Shown here piece by piece: positions 19,672 through 27,854 of a stretch of DNA of 34,491 nt; positions within the stretch are counted from its first letter, which is position 1; each line of letters starts with the position of its first letter. The DNA comes from an uncultured Bacteroidota bacterium (lineage in GTDB: Bacteria; Bacteroidota; Bacteroidia; Flavobacteriales; Flavobacteriaceae), in contig CACLQX010000006.1 in NCBI GenBank assembly GCA_902609185.1, positions 1-34,491 of the forward strand. The letters are read 5' to 3'. The notes below the pieces were generated by a model. The model worked only from the letters and a program-made list of their open reading frames with translations. It was not told the origin of the DNA and made no database searches. A program made the translations under genes and the position numbers.

Positions 19672-20499
19672 CTAGGAACTTATAAACTTTATTGAAATGC
19701 TATCACCATAAGATAGTCCAAACAAACTTCCTGCTCCACCACTAACTTTAGGGTTGCTTTTGTAAATACATAACGTTAAATTTCCAGAAGAATTAAATAA
19801 AGCAATTTTTTTCCCATCCTCCTCTCTGTATTCTTTTTTAATACTGTAATTGATTGCATGATTGAATGAATCATAAACCTTATTAAATTTTACATTTCTT
19901 GCATTTATTTCGTATGATCTATCATTAATGAATTTATCAAAAAGATCCTTGTTGATATTTGAGACAACGTTTCCATAATTATCAACGTATACAACATGCC
20001 CTATTATTGTGTCATCAGATTGAGTTTTGACATTCAAATTTGTAAAAGTTTTTAGTTTAACTACTTCATTTCCAAGTAAATTAATATTACCACCTCTAAT
20101 TAAATGGGCAGCAGCTTTAACAAATGTTCTTATTGACGATGAATTTTCATGTTTAATAAATGTAATTTCAATATTTTTTTCAGGCTTTAAGTGATCTGAA
20201 AGTAAAGAAATGAACCCATTATCTGCAGTTATAAAGTAGTGATTATCATAATAAGAAATAATTAGAGATTTTTCAGGGTTATATTGAGCATCTACATCAA
20301 TAATATGTATAGTGCCCCGGGGGTAATTTACATATGATCTTTTTGTAATATATGCTGCCTCAACAATATTAAAAGGTGAAATTTCGTGACTAACATCAAC
20401 TATGTTTATTGTAGAAATCTCACTAAGTAGTAATGCTTTTGCTTTTGAGACTTTAGAACCCTTATTCCCATAGTCCGATAAAAGAGTAATTATAGACAT
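19672..20499 (-). CDS. SAM hydroxide adenosyltransferase (DUF62 family)
   Basis: This 275-residue protein belongs to the family related to SAM-dependent chlorinase and fluorinase. The non-halogenating members use water or hydroxide to split S-adenosylmethionine to adenosine and methionine. Visible motifs are the N-terminal ITLLSDYG, INIVDVSHEISPFNIVEAAYI, FITADNGFISLL (corresponding to the conserved APDNG loop), AAAHLIRGG (with the conserved His) and the C-terminal domain GHVVYVDNYGNVVSNI. The usual DPGVGxxRR stretch is replaced by DVDAQYNPEKS, so one member of the Asp-Arg-His set is not obvious and activity is not certain. The physiological role of the family is poorly known. It is divergent from phoH across 62 bases. 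Confidence 0.85.
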   Translation of the reverse strand: MSIITLLSDYGNKGSKVSKAKALLLSEISTINIVDVSHEISPFNIVEAAYITKRSYVNYPRGTIHIIDVDAQYNPEKSLIISYYDNHYFITADNGFISLLSDHLKPEKNIEITFIKHENSSSIRTFVKAAAHLIRGGNINLLGNEVVKLKTFTNLNVKTQSDDTIIGHVVYVDNYGNVVSNINKDLFDKFINDRSYEINARNVKFNKVYDSFNHAINYSIKKEYREEDGKKIALFNSSGNLTLCIYKSNPKVSGGAGSLFGLSYGDSISIKFISS

Positions 20500-20561
20500 T
20501 ATAATATTAAGATAATATTCTTTTTTATAAATTTACTCAATAAGAATTTATTAAAAATTTT

Positions 20562-21500
20562 TTGGAAAAATTTGAGTACTATATTAAGGATCTTCATCCA
20601 TCAGATTTTTTTAACTCTGATATTGACATACTCAAATCACTAAAGAAAGTTTATAACAATATAAATATTACACCTAGAGGAGACAAGCTTTTGCTTGAAG
20701 GTGAAAATAATGATATACTAAAACTTTGTGTTGTTCTAGATTCATTAATTTATTTTTTAAAACAAAATGAGGATCTAAATGAATCTAATTTACTTCAAAT
20801 TATCTCAGGAAGAGGGGATAAGCTTCTGAGTCCTGAGTCTGGGAGAGTTATTTTATATGGAACAAATAGAAAGAAAATAAAGGCACACACACTCAACCAA
20901 ATAAAAATCCTCGAAGCTTTTGAAAATAATGATATGGTATTTGCCATTGGACCCGCTGGTACAGGAAAAACATATACTGGCGTAGCCTTAGCTGTTAAGG
21001 CTCTTAAGAGTAAAGATGTAAAAAGAATTATCCTTACTAGACCTGCAGTAGAAGCAGGTGAAAATTTAGGATTTCTTCCCGGTGATTTAAAAGATAAACT
21101 TGACCCATATATGCAACCACTTTATGATGCATTAAAAGACATGATTCAAGTCGAAAAGCTTGATGACTATATTAAAAGAGGAATTATTGAAATAGCACCT
21201 CTGGCCTATATGAGAGGGAGAACTTTAGATAATGCATTTGTAATACTTGATGAGGCTCAAAATACAACAGAAAATCAAATGAAAATGTTTTTAACAAGGA
21301 TGGGGAAAAAAGCAAAATTTATGATTACTGGAGATCCAGGCCAAATTGACTTGCCCAAGAGCTCTTTGTCTGGTTTAAAGCAGGCAAATATTTTGCTTCA
21401 AAAAATTGAAGGTATTGAAATAGTATACTTAGACGGTAGTGATGTTATACGTCACAAATTAGTTAGAAATATAATTGACGCTTATAACTTGAGTAAATAA
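20562..21500 (+). CDS. phoH: PhoH-like ATPase
   Basis: This 312-residue protein is a P-loop ATPase of the PhoH/YbeZ family, linked to ribosome and RNA maturation, often with YbeY. A basic N-terminal KH-like region (residues 1-90) precedes the ATPase core. Walker A is GPAGTGKT (130-137) followed by LTRPAVEAGENLGFLPGDLKDKLDPYMQPLYDAL; Walker B is FVILDEAQN (D230/E231), then TRMGKKAKFMITGDPGQIDLP. The start is TTG at 20562: the translation from there (EKFEYYIKDLHPSDFF) aligns with the normal N-terminus of this family and no early in-frame ATG exists. Its stop directly abuts the purC ATG, so the two form an operon. Confidence 0.92.
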   Translation: MEKFEYYIKDLHPSDFFNSDIDILKSLKKVYNNINITPRGDKLLLEGENNDILKLCVVLDSLIYFLKQNEDLNESNLLQIISGRGDKLLSPESGRVILYGTNRKKIKAHTLNQIKILEAFENNDMVFAIGPAGTGKTYTGVALAVKALKSKDVKRIILTRPAVEAGENLGFLPGDLKDKLDPYMQPLYDALKDMIQVEKLDDYIKRGIIEIAPLAYMRGRTLDNAFVILDEAQNTTENQMKMFLTRMGKKAKFMITGDPGQIDLPKSSLSGLKQANILLQKIEGIEIVYLDGSDVIRHKLVRNIIDAYNLSK

Positions 21501-22445
21501 ATGCAATCAGTAATTACCAAAACAGATTTTAGCTTCAGAGGATTGCAATCAAAATATGAGGGTAAAGTAAGAGATGTATATACTTTAAATAATAATTCTA
21601 TGATCGTAATTGCAACAGATAGAATTTCAGCTTTTGATGTAATAATGCCAAAAGGAATAAACTATAAAGGCCAAATATTAAATCAGATCTCTGTAGAAAT
21701 GCTAAACAAAACAAAAGACATAGTTAACAATTGGTTGATTTCATCACCAGATCCAAATATTTCTTACGGTATAAGATGTAAGCCTTTAAAAATTGAAATG
21801 GTTGTTAGAGGATATTTGTCTGGCCATTCATACAGGCTTTACAGATCAGGTTTAAGAAATATTTGTGGAAATATTATCCCGGAAAATATGCTTGAAAACG
21901 ATCAATTTAAAAAACCAATTGTAACTCCAACTACTAAAGCTGAAATTGGGAATCATGATGAAGATATTAGCCCTAGTGAGATTATTTCAAATAAAATATT
22001 AGATAAAAAAATGTATGAAAAATTACATTATATTTCACTAGAACTCTTTAAAAGAGGAACTGAAATTGCTAAAAAATCAGGTTTAATATTAGTTGATACT
22101 AAATACGAGTTTGGTCTTGATTCAGAAAATAATATTCTTTTAATTGATGAAATACACACGCCTGATTCATCAAGGTATTTTTATTTAGATTCTTATAATT
22201 ATCTCCAAAATAATAAACTGAAGCAAAAACAATTATCAAAAGAATTCTTTCGTGAGTGGCTGATGGAAAATAATTTTCAAGGAAAAGAAGGACAGAAAAT
22301 TCCACATATATCAAATGAAACTATTGTTTTAATTTCAAATAGGTATATTGAGCTGTATGAAAAATTAATGAATAAAAAATTTGTAAAAGACTCTCAGATT
22401 GATATTAACAAAAGAATAAGAGATAATATGTCAAATTTTTTATAA
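21501..22445 (+). CDS. purC: phosphoribosylaminoimidazole-succinocarboxamide (SAICAR) synthase
   Basis: This 314-residue ligase joins aspartate to CAIR with ATP in purine synthesis. Signatures are YEGKVRDVYTLNNNSMIVIATDRISAFDVIMPKGINYKGQILNQIS, KIEMVVRGYLSGHSYRLYRSG, PTTKAEIGNHDEDIS and LVDTKYEFGLDSENNILLIDEIHTPDSSRYF. Length (about 310) is typical of the Bacteroidetes and eukaryote-like form rather than the shorter E. coli form. It starts immediately after the phoH stop. Its last six bases overlap the end of the convergent miaA gene. Confidence 0.96.
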   Translation: MQSVITKTDFSFRGLQSKYEGKVRDVYTLNNNSMIVIATDRISAFDVIMPKGINYKGQILNQISVEMLNKTKDIVNNWLISSPDPNISYGIRCKPLKIEMVVRGYLSGHSYRLYRSGLRNICGNIIPENMLENDQFKKPIVTPTTKAEIGNHDEDISPSEIISNKILDKKMYEKLHYISLELFKRGTEIAKKSGLILVDTKYEFGLDSENNILLIDEIHTPDSSRYFYLDSYNYLQNNKLKQKQLSKEFFREWLMENNFQGKEGQKIPHISNETIVLISNRYIELYEKLMNKKFVKDSQIDINKRIRDNMSNFL

Positions 22446-23324
22446 AACTTTTACAAATTTTTCAATATTATTTTCAGGGCTAAACCAAAAATGTTTTCCA
22501 TTATTATTTAGCCATGTAATTTGTTTTTTAGCAAACCTCCTTGTATTTATTTTAATTTGATCAATTGATTCTGTTTTACTGGATTTACCATCAAAATAAT
22601 TAAAAAGTTCTTTGTAGCCAACGGTATTTAAAGGGTTTACTCTAGAGTATTTATACAAACTCTGTGCTTCTTCAAGTAAACCATTTCTCACCATTATGTC
22701 GACCCGTTTATTTATGCTATCATGTATTAATTTTCTCTCATTATTTAGTGCTATTGAAATGTGATTATATTTTGAAGGTAATTTTTTCCCAAGAAATGAA
22801 GAATAAGGTTTTTGGGATTGAATGGATACTTCTAGGGCTCTAATTATTCTTCTATGATTATTTTTATCTACCATTTCAAGATATTTTGGATCTATTTTTT
22901 TTAATAATGACAGTATATATTCTTTTCCTTTTTTTTCAAAATCTTGATTTAGCCGATATCTTAAATCTTTCGATATTTTAGGCATTTCATCTAATTCTTT
23001 GAAAATTGAGTTTAAAAATAAGAATGATCCTCCAACCAAAATTATATTATCGTACTTTTTAAATAAAATATCAATTAGGTTTTTAGCATCTTTAGAGTAA
23101 TCATAAACAGTGTAATTATCGAATATTGACTTGTTGTGAATAAAATGATGTTTTACAGTTGAAAGTTCAATTTTTGAGGGTGGGGCAGTCCCAATTTTCA
23201 TTTCTTTATAGAACTGCCTAGAATCAAAAGAAATTATTTCAGTCTTTAAAAATATTGCTAATTCAATTGCTTTTTTAGTTTTACCAACTGCTGTTGGTCC
23301 CGATATACTAATTATTTTTTTCAA
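22440..23324 (-). CDS. miaA: tRNA dimethylallyltransferase
   Basis: This enzyme transfers an isopentenyl group to A37 of tRNAs that read UNN codons. The P-loop is SISGPTAVGKT, followed by FDSRQFYKEMKIGTAPP, VKHHFIHN, ILVGGSFLFLNSI, MVDKNNHRRIIRALEV, PLNTVGYKELFNYF and NTRRFAKKQITWLNNN, the standard order of MiaA motifs. The ORF track starts at 23399, but that extension lies within the exonuclease gene and looks unrelated to MiaA. I prefer the TTG at 23324, giving MKKIISISGPTAVGKT and 294 residues, the usual length; it overlaps the exonuclease end by 17 bases. The gene is last in the minus-strand operon. Confidence 0.92.
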   Translation of the reverse strand: MKKIISISGPTAVGKTKKAIELAIFLKTEIISFDSRQFYKEMKIGTAPPSKIELSTVKHHFIHNKSIFDNYTVYDYSKDAKNLIDILFKKYDNIILVGGSFLFLNSIFKELDEMPKISKDLRYRLNQDFEKKGKEYILSLLKKIDPKYLEMVDKNNHRRIIRALEVSIQSQKPYSSFLGKKLPSKYNHISIALNNERKLIHDSINKRVDIMVRNGLLEEAQSLYKYSRVNPLNTVGYKELFNYFDGKSSKTESIDQIKINTRRFAKKQITWLNNNGKHFWFSPENNIEKFVKVL

Positions 23325-23811
23325 ATTTTCTATTAATTTTAAATAATTCAAGTGTTGCTTTCGCATCATCAAATGCTCGGTGATGATTATTGAGTTCAAT
23401 ATTAAAGTGATCGCATATCTTTTTCAATTTATAAGATTTAAGATCAGGAAAATTTTTCTTTGATAATTCAATTGTACATAATGTATCAGCTTTGAAATCT
23501 AGACCAATTTTTTTAAATTCATTTTTAAGAACTCGATAATCATAACTTACATTATGTCCAACAATTATCTTATTACTTAGTAATTTTTTAATTTCTAATG
23601 AATAATCACTAAAACTTTTACAATTCTTCAAATCTTTATCTGTTATTCCTGTAAGTCTTTGAACAAAATAATCAACTTTTTTTTCAGGATTGATAAGTGA
23701 CTGGAAAGTCTTAATTATTACTTTACCATCAAAAATTAATATCCCTATCTCAATGATACTTTCTTCATTATATTTCCCCCCAGATGTCTCTGTATCAATT
23801 ATTGCAAACAT
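23308..23811 (-). CDS. DnaQ-like 3'-5' exonuclease
   Basis: This 167-residue protein is a stand-alone DEDDh exonuclease like the epsilon proofreading subunit of DNA polymerase III. The metal ligands are visible: IIDTETSG (D6/E8), GHNVSYDYRVL (D91) and HHRAFDDAKAT (H144/D149). Spacing and length fit a single exonuclease domain with no added UvrC or BRCT module. It may proofread for a polymerase lacking its own exonuclease, or act on RNA like oligoribonuclease; the sequence alone does not decide. Its ATG directly follows the YggS stop and its end overlaps miaA, so it is in the middle of a tight operon. Confidence 0.88.
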   Translation of the reverse strand: MFAIIDTETSGGKYNEESIIEIGILIFDGKVIIKTFQSLINPEKKVDYFVQRLTGITDKDLKNCKSFSDYSLEIKKLLSNKIIVGHNVSYDYRVLKNEFKKIGLDFKADTLCTIELSKKNFPDLKSYKLKKICDHFNIELNNHHRAFDDAKATLELFKINRKFEKNN

Positions 23812-24447
23812 TTAATTAAATATTGCCGAACCTATTCTTATCATATTTGAATTATATTTTAAAGCCAATAAGTAATCACCACTCATTCCCATTGACAAAT
23901 ATTTTAATGGTGTAACTTTTGAGTACTTGTCATATAGTCTTGATAATAATGAAAACTCTGATTCTATTAGACTAGTATTGCTTGAGAAAGTAGCCATACC
24001 CATTAATCCTAATATCTTAATATTTTTATAATTTTTAGATATATAATTACCAAAAATAATATCAACTTCCTCAGGTAAAAACCCATATTTACTATCATCA
24101 TTTGAAATTTTTACTTGAATTAAAATATTTGTAAAAATATTTTTATCAATTGACAACTTATTGATGTGATCAATTAATCTGAATGAATCTACTGAATGAA
24201 TTAAATGTATGAACTCAATTATATCTTTAACCTTATTTCTTTGAAGATGACCGATCATGTGCCAACGAATATCCTTTGGAAGTTTGTTGTATTTTACAAC
24301 AAGATCTTTAACTCTATTCTCTCCAAAATTTTTATGATTTTCATCATAAACTTTCATTATTTCATTAGTTGTGCTTCGTTTTGAAACTGCTACAGTTTCA
24401 ACATCATCTCCATTTTTATTTTTTAAATTTTTAAAATTATTAATCAT
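23812..24447 (-). CDS. yggS: YggS/PLPBP-family pyridoxal phosphate homeostasis protein
   Basis: This is a single-domain PLP-binding TIM barrel of the alanine-racemase N-domain fold, without racemase C domain, that buffers pyridoxal phosphate. Motifs are VETVAVSKRST (PLP lysine in AVSK), NFGENRVKDLVVKYNKL, IRWHMIGHLQRNKVKDI, IHSVDSFRLIDHIN, VKISNDDSKYGFLPEEV, ILGLMGMATF, LSMGMSGDYLLAL and MIRIGSAIFN. The track start is TTG at 24453; the ATG two codons later (24447) gives 211 residues and is preferred. The N-terminus is about 15-20 residues shorter than E. coli YggS, lacking most of its first helix. It overlaps the upstream oxidoreductase stop by eight bases. Confidence 0.9.
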   Translation of the reverse strand: MINNFKNLKNKNGDDVETVAVSKRSTTNEIMKVYDENHKNFGENRVKDLVVKYNKLPKDIRWHMIGHLQRNKVKDIIEFIHLIHSVDSFRLIDHINKLSIDKNIFTNILIQVKISNDDSKYGFLPEEVDIIFGNYISKNYKNIKILGLMGMATFSSNTSLIESEFSLLSRLYDKYSKVTPLKYLSMGMSGDYLLALKYNSNMIRIGSAIFN

Positions 24448-25402
24448 TTCCAATCTTATTTAAAATTAAAAAAGCTATATCTAAAGCTCTAGCCCCATCA
24501 TCAAAACTAACTTCAGGTTTTTTGTTTTCAATTATTGATTTATAAAAATTATTATGCTCTTCCTCAATAGAGTTAATATTTTTATTTTCATAATTTAAAA
24601 TTTTAATTTCTTTTTCATGTCCATCAAAGTTTTTTAATGTAAGAGCGTACTTATTATTATAATCATGATCTACTATTTTTACTTGCTCAGATTTACCAGA
24701 ATCAAAATCTATAGAAATATATGAATCAGATTGAAATAGTCTCATTTTCCTCATTTTTTTCAATGATATTCTACTTGCTGTAAGATTCGCAACACATCCA
24801 TTTTTAAATTCAATTCTAGCATTAACTATGTCTGGGCTATTGCTAATTACTTTGGTACCATTAGCATTAATACTTTTTATACTTGAGTCTACGATTGACA
24901 AAACGATATCAATATCATGTATCATAAGATCCAAAACTACCGAAACATCAGTTCCTCTCTCTGGATAGTGTGATAACCTATGTGCTTCTATAAACATTGG
25001 ATTTAATAGATTTTTTACATTTAGATAGGCTGAATTAAACCTTTCAACATGACCAACCTGACCAACTAATCCAAATTTATTTACCAATAAAATCAATTCC
25101 TTGGCCTCTTTAGTAGTGGAGGTTATCGGTTTCTCAACAAATACATGTTTCTTTTGTTGTATAAAAAATTTAGCTATTTTAAAATGAGATGTGGTTGGTG
25201 TTGCAATTATTACGGCTTCAATTTCGTTGTTAAAATTATCTAAATCATAAAATCTTGTCAAATTATATTTTTTTTCTATCTCTTGAGATTTAACATCATC
25301 AGTTTCAATAAAACCTTTGAGATCAAATTTTTTTGACCGTATTAAAAGCTTAATATGAAATTCACCAAGGTGACCACAACCAATAACGCCTATTTTAATC
25401 AT
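24440..25402 (-). CDS. Gfo/Idh/MocA-family oxidoreductase
   Basis: This 320-residue NAD(P)-dependent dehydrogenase has the N-terminal Rossmann motif IGVIGCGHLGEFHIKLLIRS, AVIIATPTTSHFKIAKFFIQQKKHVFVEKPITSTTKEAKELI with the hallmark EKP, and VGHVERFNSAYLN leading into the C-terminal substrate domain. RGTDVSVVLDLMIHDIDIVLS carries the conserved D-x-x-x-H-D region. Members oxidise or reduce sugars, sugar acids or biliverdin; no neighbouring sugar gene points to a substrate here, so function beyond fold is not assigned. It heads the minus operon yggS-exonuclease-miaA. An exact -7 box lies five bases upstream of its ATG. Confidence 0.88.
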   Translation of the reverse strand: MIKIGVIGCGHLGEFHIKLLIRSKKFDLKGFIETDDVKSQEIEKKYNLTRFYDLDNFNNEIEAVIIATPTTSHFKIAKFFIQQKKHVFVEKPITSTTKEAKELILLVNKFGLVGQVGHVERFNSAYLNVKNLLNPMFIEAHRLSHYPERGTDVSVVLDLMIHDIDIVLSIVDSSIKSINANGTKVISNSPDIVNARIEFKNGCVANLTASRISLKKMRKMRLFQSDSYISIDFDSGKSEQVKIVDHDYNNKYALTLKNFDGHEKEIKILNYENKNINSIEEEHNNFYKSIIENKKPEVSFDDGARALDIAFLILNKIGND

Positions 25403-25407
25403 TATTT

Positions 25408-25415
25408 CAAATTTA
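25408..25415 (-). promoter_or_regulatory. candidate -7 box for the Gfo/Idh-yggS-exonuclease-miaA operon
   Basis: On the minus strand TAAATTTG is an exact TAnnTTTG match. Only five bases separate it from the ATG at 25402, so the mRNA may be leaderless. No TTG is seen at the -33 distance; the upstream DNA is instead occupied by the inverted repeat 25416-25444. Confidence 0.38.
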
Positions 25416-25444
25416 CAATCTATATTAACTTTGTATATAGATTG
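25416..25444. promoter_or_regulatory. perfect 10-bp inverted repeat enclosing the pcm -7 box (possible operator)
   Basis: CAATCTATAT (25416-25425) and ATATAGATTG (25435-25444) are exact reverse complements separated by nine bases, TAACTTTGT. The spacer contains TAACTTTG (25426-25433), an exact plus-strand TAnnTTTG box for pcm, with the ATG 24 bases downstream. The left arm abuts the minus-strand -7 box of the divergent gene. This placement suits a dimeric repressor controlling both genes, or an RNA hairpin; no T-run follows, so it is not a standard terminator. Confidence 0.5.
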
Positions 25445-25457
25445 ATCGATTAATTTT

Positions 25458-26102
25458 ATGAAAGATTCTTACAAACAAAAAGGATTAAGGAAAAAATTAG
25501 TATTGGAATTATTCAAGAAAGGTATTCGTAATGAAAAAGTTTTGAATGCAATCAATATAATCCCAAGACATTTATTTTTGCATAAAGATTTTGAAAATTT
25601 TGCGTATATAGACAAGCCATTTCCAATTGGAGAAGATCAAACAATATCTCAGCCGTACACAGTAGCTTTTCAAACTGAAAAACTTGAAATTAAATCAGGA
25701 GATAAAATTCTTGAAATTGGTAGTGGATCTGGCTATCAAACATCTATTTTAGTTTCACTTAACGCTGATGTTTATTCAATTGAAAGAATATATAATCTTT
25801 TTAAAAGTTCAAAAAAAATTCTCTCATCAATAAATCTAATGCCAAAAAAAATTATTTGGGGGGATGGCTACCTTGGCTTAGTTGAGGAGGCACCATTTGA
25901 TAAAATTTTAATAGCAGCTGCATGCAATGAAATACCAATAAGGTTATTAAGACAACTTAAAATTGGTGGGAAAATGATTATACCAATTGGGAATCAAAAA
26001 AAACAGATTATGAACTTAATTACAAGGATATCTAAAAATAAAATAAAAAAAATGGAGCTCGGTAATTTTCTTTTTGTTCCAATGTTAAAGGATAAAATTT
26101 AA
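25458..26102 (+). CDS. pcm: protein-L-isoaspartate O-methyltransferase
   Basis: This 214-residue SAM-dependent methyltransferase repairs isoaspartyl residues in aged proteins. The family pattern is clear: N-terminal KGIRNEKVLNAINIIPRHLFLHKDF, FAYIDKPFPIGEDQTISQPYTVAFQTEKLEI (the active-site stretch), SAM-binding KILEIGSGSGYQTSILVSL, VYSIERI, and IIWGDGYLGLVEEAPFDKILIAAACNEIP. Length is normal for the bacterial enzyme. It is a single gene with its own promoter candidate inside an inverted repeat, and its TAA shares TTAA with the smpB stop on the other strand. Confidence 0.95.
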   Translation: MKDSYKQKGLRKKLVLELFKKGIRNEKVLNAINIIPRHLFLHKDFENFAYIDKPFPIGEDQTISQPYTVAFQTEKLEIKSGDKILEIGSGSGYQTSILVSLNADVYSIERIYNLFKSSKKILSSINLMPKKIIWGDGYLGLVEEAPFDKILIAAACNEIPIRLLRQLKIGGKMIIPIGNQKKQIMNLITRISKNKIKKMELGNFLFVPMLKDKI

Positions 26103-26536
26103 GATTTAAATTTTCTTTTTAAGTTGATTTTACTTTCTCTATCTTTTATTGTATTTCTCTTGTCATGTAGCTTCTTACCTTTAGCTACTGAAACTTCAAT
26201 TTTTGCTATTCCCTTGTCGTTTGAAAATATTTTTGAGGGAATTAAGGTTGATCCTGATTCATTGATTTCAGAACGAATTTTTTTTAACTCAATCTTATTA
26301 AGTAATAGTTTTATTTTAGAAGATGATTTTTTTTCTGATGGAGCATTACCAAAAATAATATTGAAGACAAACAACTCATCATCAATAAAATTACAATAGG
26401 AGTTTTCTATTATTATTTTCTTTGCTCTGATGGTTTTTATTTGTAATCCTGTCAAAACTAGGCCTGCAACATACTTTTTTTTCAAAAAATATTTAAACTT
26501 TGCTTTTTTATTTACTATGTTAATTTTCTCTTGCAC
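26099..26536 (-). CDS. smpB: SsrA (tmRNA)-binding protein SmpB
   Basis: This 145-residue protein brings tmRNA to stalled ribosomes for trans-translation. It starts INIVNKKAKFKYFLKKKYVAGLVLTGLQIKTIRAKKIIIENSYCNF, corresponding to the usual N-terminus, continues with the beta-barrel and GIAKIEVSVAKGKKLHDKRNTIKDRESKINLKRKFKS, the conserved KxxxDKR tail that occupies the decoding channel. The start codon is GTG at 26536; no ATG lies upstream of the conserved region in this frame. An exact TAnnTTTG box ends four bases upstream. The tmRNA gene itself is not in the window. Confidence 0.95.
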   Translation of the reverse strand: MQEKINIVNKKAKFKYFLKKKYVAGLVLTGLQIKTIRAKKIIIENSYCNFIDDELFVFNIIFGNAPSEKKSSSKIKLLLNKIELKKIRSEINESGSTLIPSKIFSNDKGIAKIEVSVAKGKKLHDKRNTIKDRESKINLKRKFKS

Positions 26537-26561
26537 TAGGCAAAGTTAATAAGTATCTTTA
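26531..26561 (+). promoter_or_regulatory. candidate promoter for glyA
   Basis: TTG (26531-26533), a 20-base spacer and TATCTTTA (26554-26561), one mismatch from TAnnTTTG, lie 18 bases before the glyA ATG. The -33 element overlaps the smpB start codon on the other strand. Confidence 0.42.
26541..26548 (-). promoter_or_regulatory. candidate -7 box for smpB
   Basis: On the minus strand TAACTTTG is an exact TAnnTTTG match, four bases before the GTG start at 26536. By the spacing of the SRP RNA promoter, transcription would begin at or next to the start codon. No TTG at -33 is visible. It overlaps the spacer of the glyA promoter. Confidence 0.38.
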
Positions 26562-26579
26562 TAATCTAATAAAACATCT

Positions 26580-27854
26580 ATGTTTAAGGACATTCAAATT
26601 TTCGATTTAATCAATAAAGAACAAAATAGACAAACCATAGGAATTGAGCTTATAGCATCCGAAAATTTTGTTAGCAAAAATGTTATGAATGCATGTGGGT
26701 CAGTTTTAACAAACAAATATGCGGAGGGATACCCTGAAAGAAGATATTACGGTGGTTGTGAGGTTGTTGATGAAATTGAAACATTGGCTATAGAAAGGGC
26801 AAAAATACTTTTTGGAGCTGAATACGCTAATGTACAACCACATTCAGGAAGTCAAGCTAATGCATCTGTATTTCATGCTTTTCTCAATCCGGGAGACAAG
26901 TTGTTGGGTTTTGATTTATCTCACGGTGGTCATTTAACTCATGGATCAAGTGTTAATTTTTCTGGAAAAATTTATAAATCATCATTTTATGGTGTTGAAA
27001 GAGATAGTGGACTTCTCAACTATGAGAATATATTAAAAATTGCAAAAGAAGAAAAACCTAATATGATTATTGCTGGAGCATCAGCTTATTCGAGGGACAT
27101 TGATTTTAAAAAATTTCGTGAAATTGCTGATGAAGTAGGTGCATTTCTTCTCGCAGATATATCACATCCCTCTGGTTTAATTGCTAAAAAATTTCTTAGC
27201 GACCCAATTCCATATTGCCATGTTGTTACTACCACTACACACAAAACTCTTAGAGGAGCTCGAGGGGGGTTGATATTGATTGGAAAGGATTATGAAAACC
27301 CTTTCGGATTAAAATTTAAAAATGGAAATTTAAAAATGATGTCAAAATTAGTTGACCTAGCAGTATTTCCTGGAAATCAAGGTGGTCCACTCGAACATGT
27401 TATTGCAGCAAAAGCCGTGGGTTTTGGTGAAGCATTAGATGTAAGTTTTTTCAACTACATAGAAAGAGTTAAAAATAACGCTCTAACTATGTGCAACGAG
27501 TTTATGTCAAGAGGATATGATGTCGTATCTAATGGAACTGATAATCATCTTATGTTAATAGATTTAAGAAATAAAAATATTACTGGAAAAGATGCTGAAA
27601 GTGCTCTTGTCAAAGCTGATATTACAGCAAATAAGAATATGGTTCCATTTGATGACAAATCACCATTCATTACCTCTGGAATTAGATTTGGTACAGCAGC
27701 AATAACAACAAGAGGCCTAAATAATTTTGATATAATTAATGTTGTTGATATGATTGATAAGGTCATAACAAACTACACCAACAAAAAAATATTAGCTGAA
27801 GTAAAGAAGGATGTAAATAAGATGATGAAAGATAGACCACTATTTATTCCTTAA
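26580..27854 (+). CDS. glyA: serine hydroxymethyltransferase
   Basis: This 424-residue PLP enzyme interconverts serine and glycine with tetrahydrofolate, supplying one-carbon units for purines (purC nearby) and other pathways. Motifs are [99 protein letters not shown], and the PLP lysine in [14 protein letters not shown] (about residue 222), then [18 protein letters not shown] and [14 protein letters not shown]. Complete and of usual length. It is transcribed alone; its end overlaps the convergent lipoprotein gene by 11 bases. Confidence 0.97.
   Translation: MFKDIQIFDLINKEQNRQTIGIELIASENFVSKNVMNACGSVLTNKYAEGYPERRYYGGCEVVDEIETLAIERAKILFGAEYANVQPHSGSQANASVFHAFLNPGDKLLGFDLSHGGHLTHGSSVNFSGKIYKSSFYGVERDSGLLNYENILKIAKEEKPNMIIAGASAYSRDIDFKKFREIADEVGAFLLADISHPSGLIAKKFLSDPIPYCHVVTTTTHKTLRGARGGLILIGKDYENPFGLKFKNGNLKMMSKLVDLAVFPGNQGGPLEHVIAAKAVGFGEALDVSFFNYIERVKNNALTMCNEFMSRGYDVVSNGTDNHLMLIDLRNKNITGKDAESALVKADITANKNMVPFDDKSPFITSGIRFGTAAITTRGLNNFDIINVVDMIDKVITNYTNKKILAEVKKDVNKMMKDRPLFIP

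Noticed and set aside
23325-23399. N-terminal extension of miaA in the ORF track (MNSIIITEHLMMRK...)
   Set aside because: It lies inside the exonuclease coding region and does not resemble MiaA; the TTG at 23324 puts the P-loop at the usual distance from the start.
26124-26399. 91-residue plus-strand ORF opposite smpB with a hydrophobic N-terminus resembling a signal peptide
   Set aside because: It mirrors the conserved SmpB coding sequence; the hydrophobicity comes from complementing Lys-rich codons.
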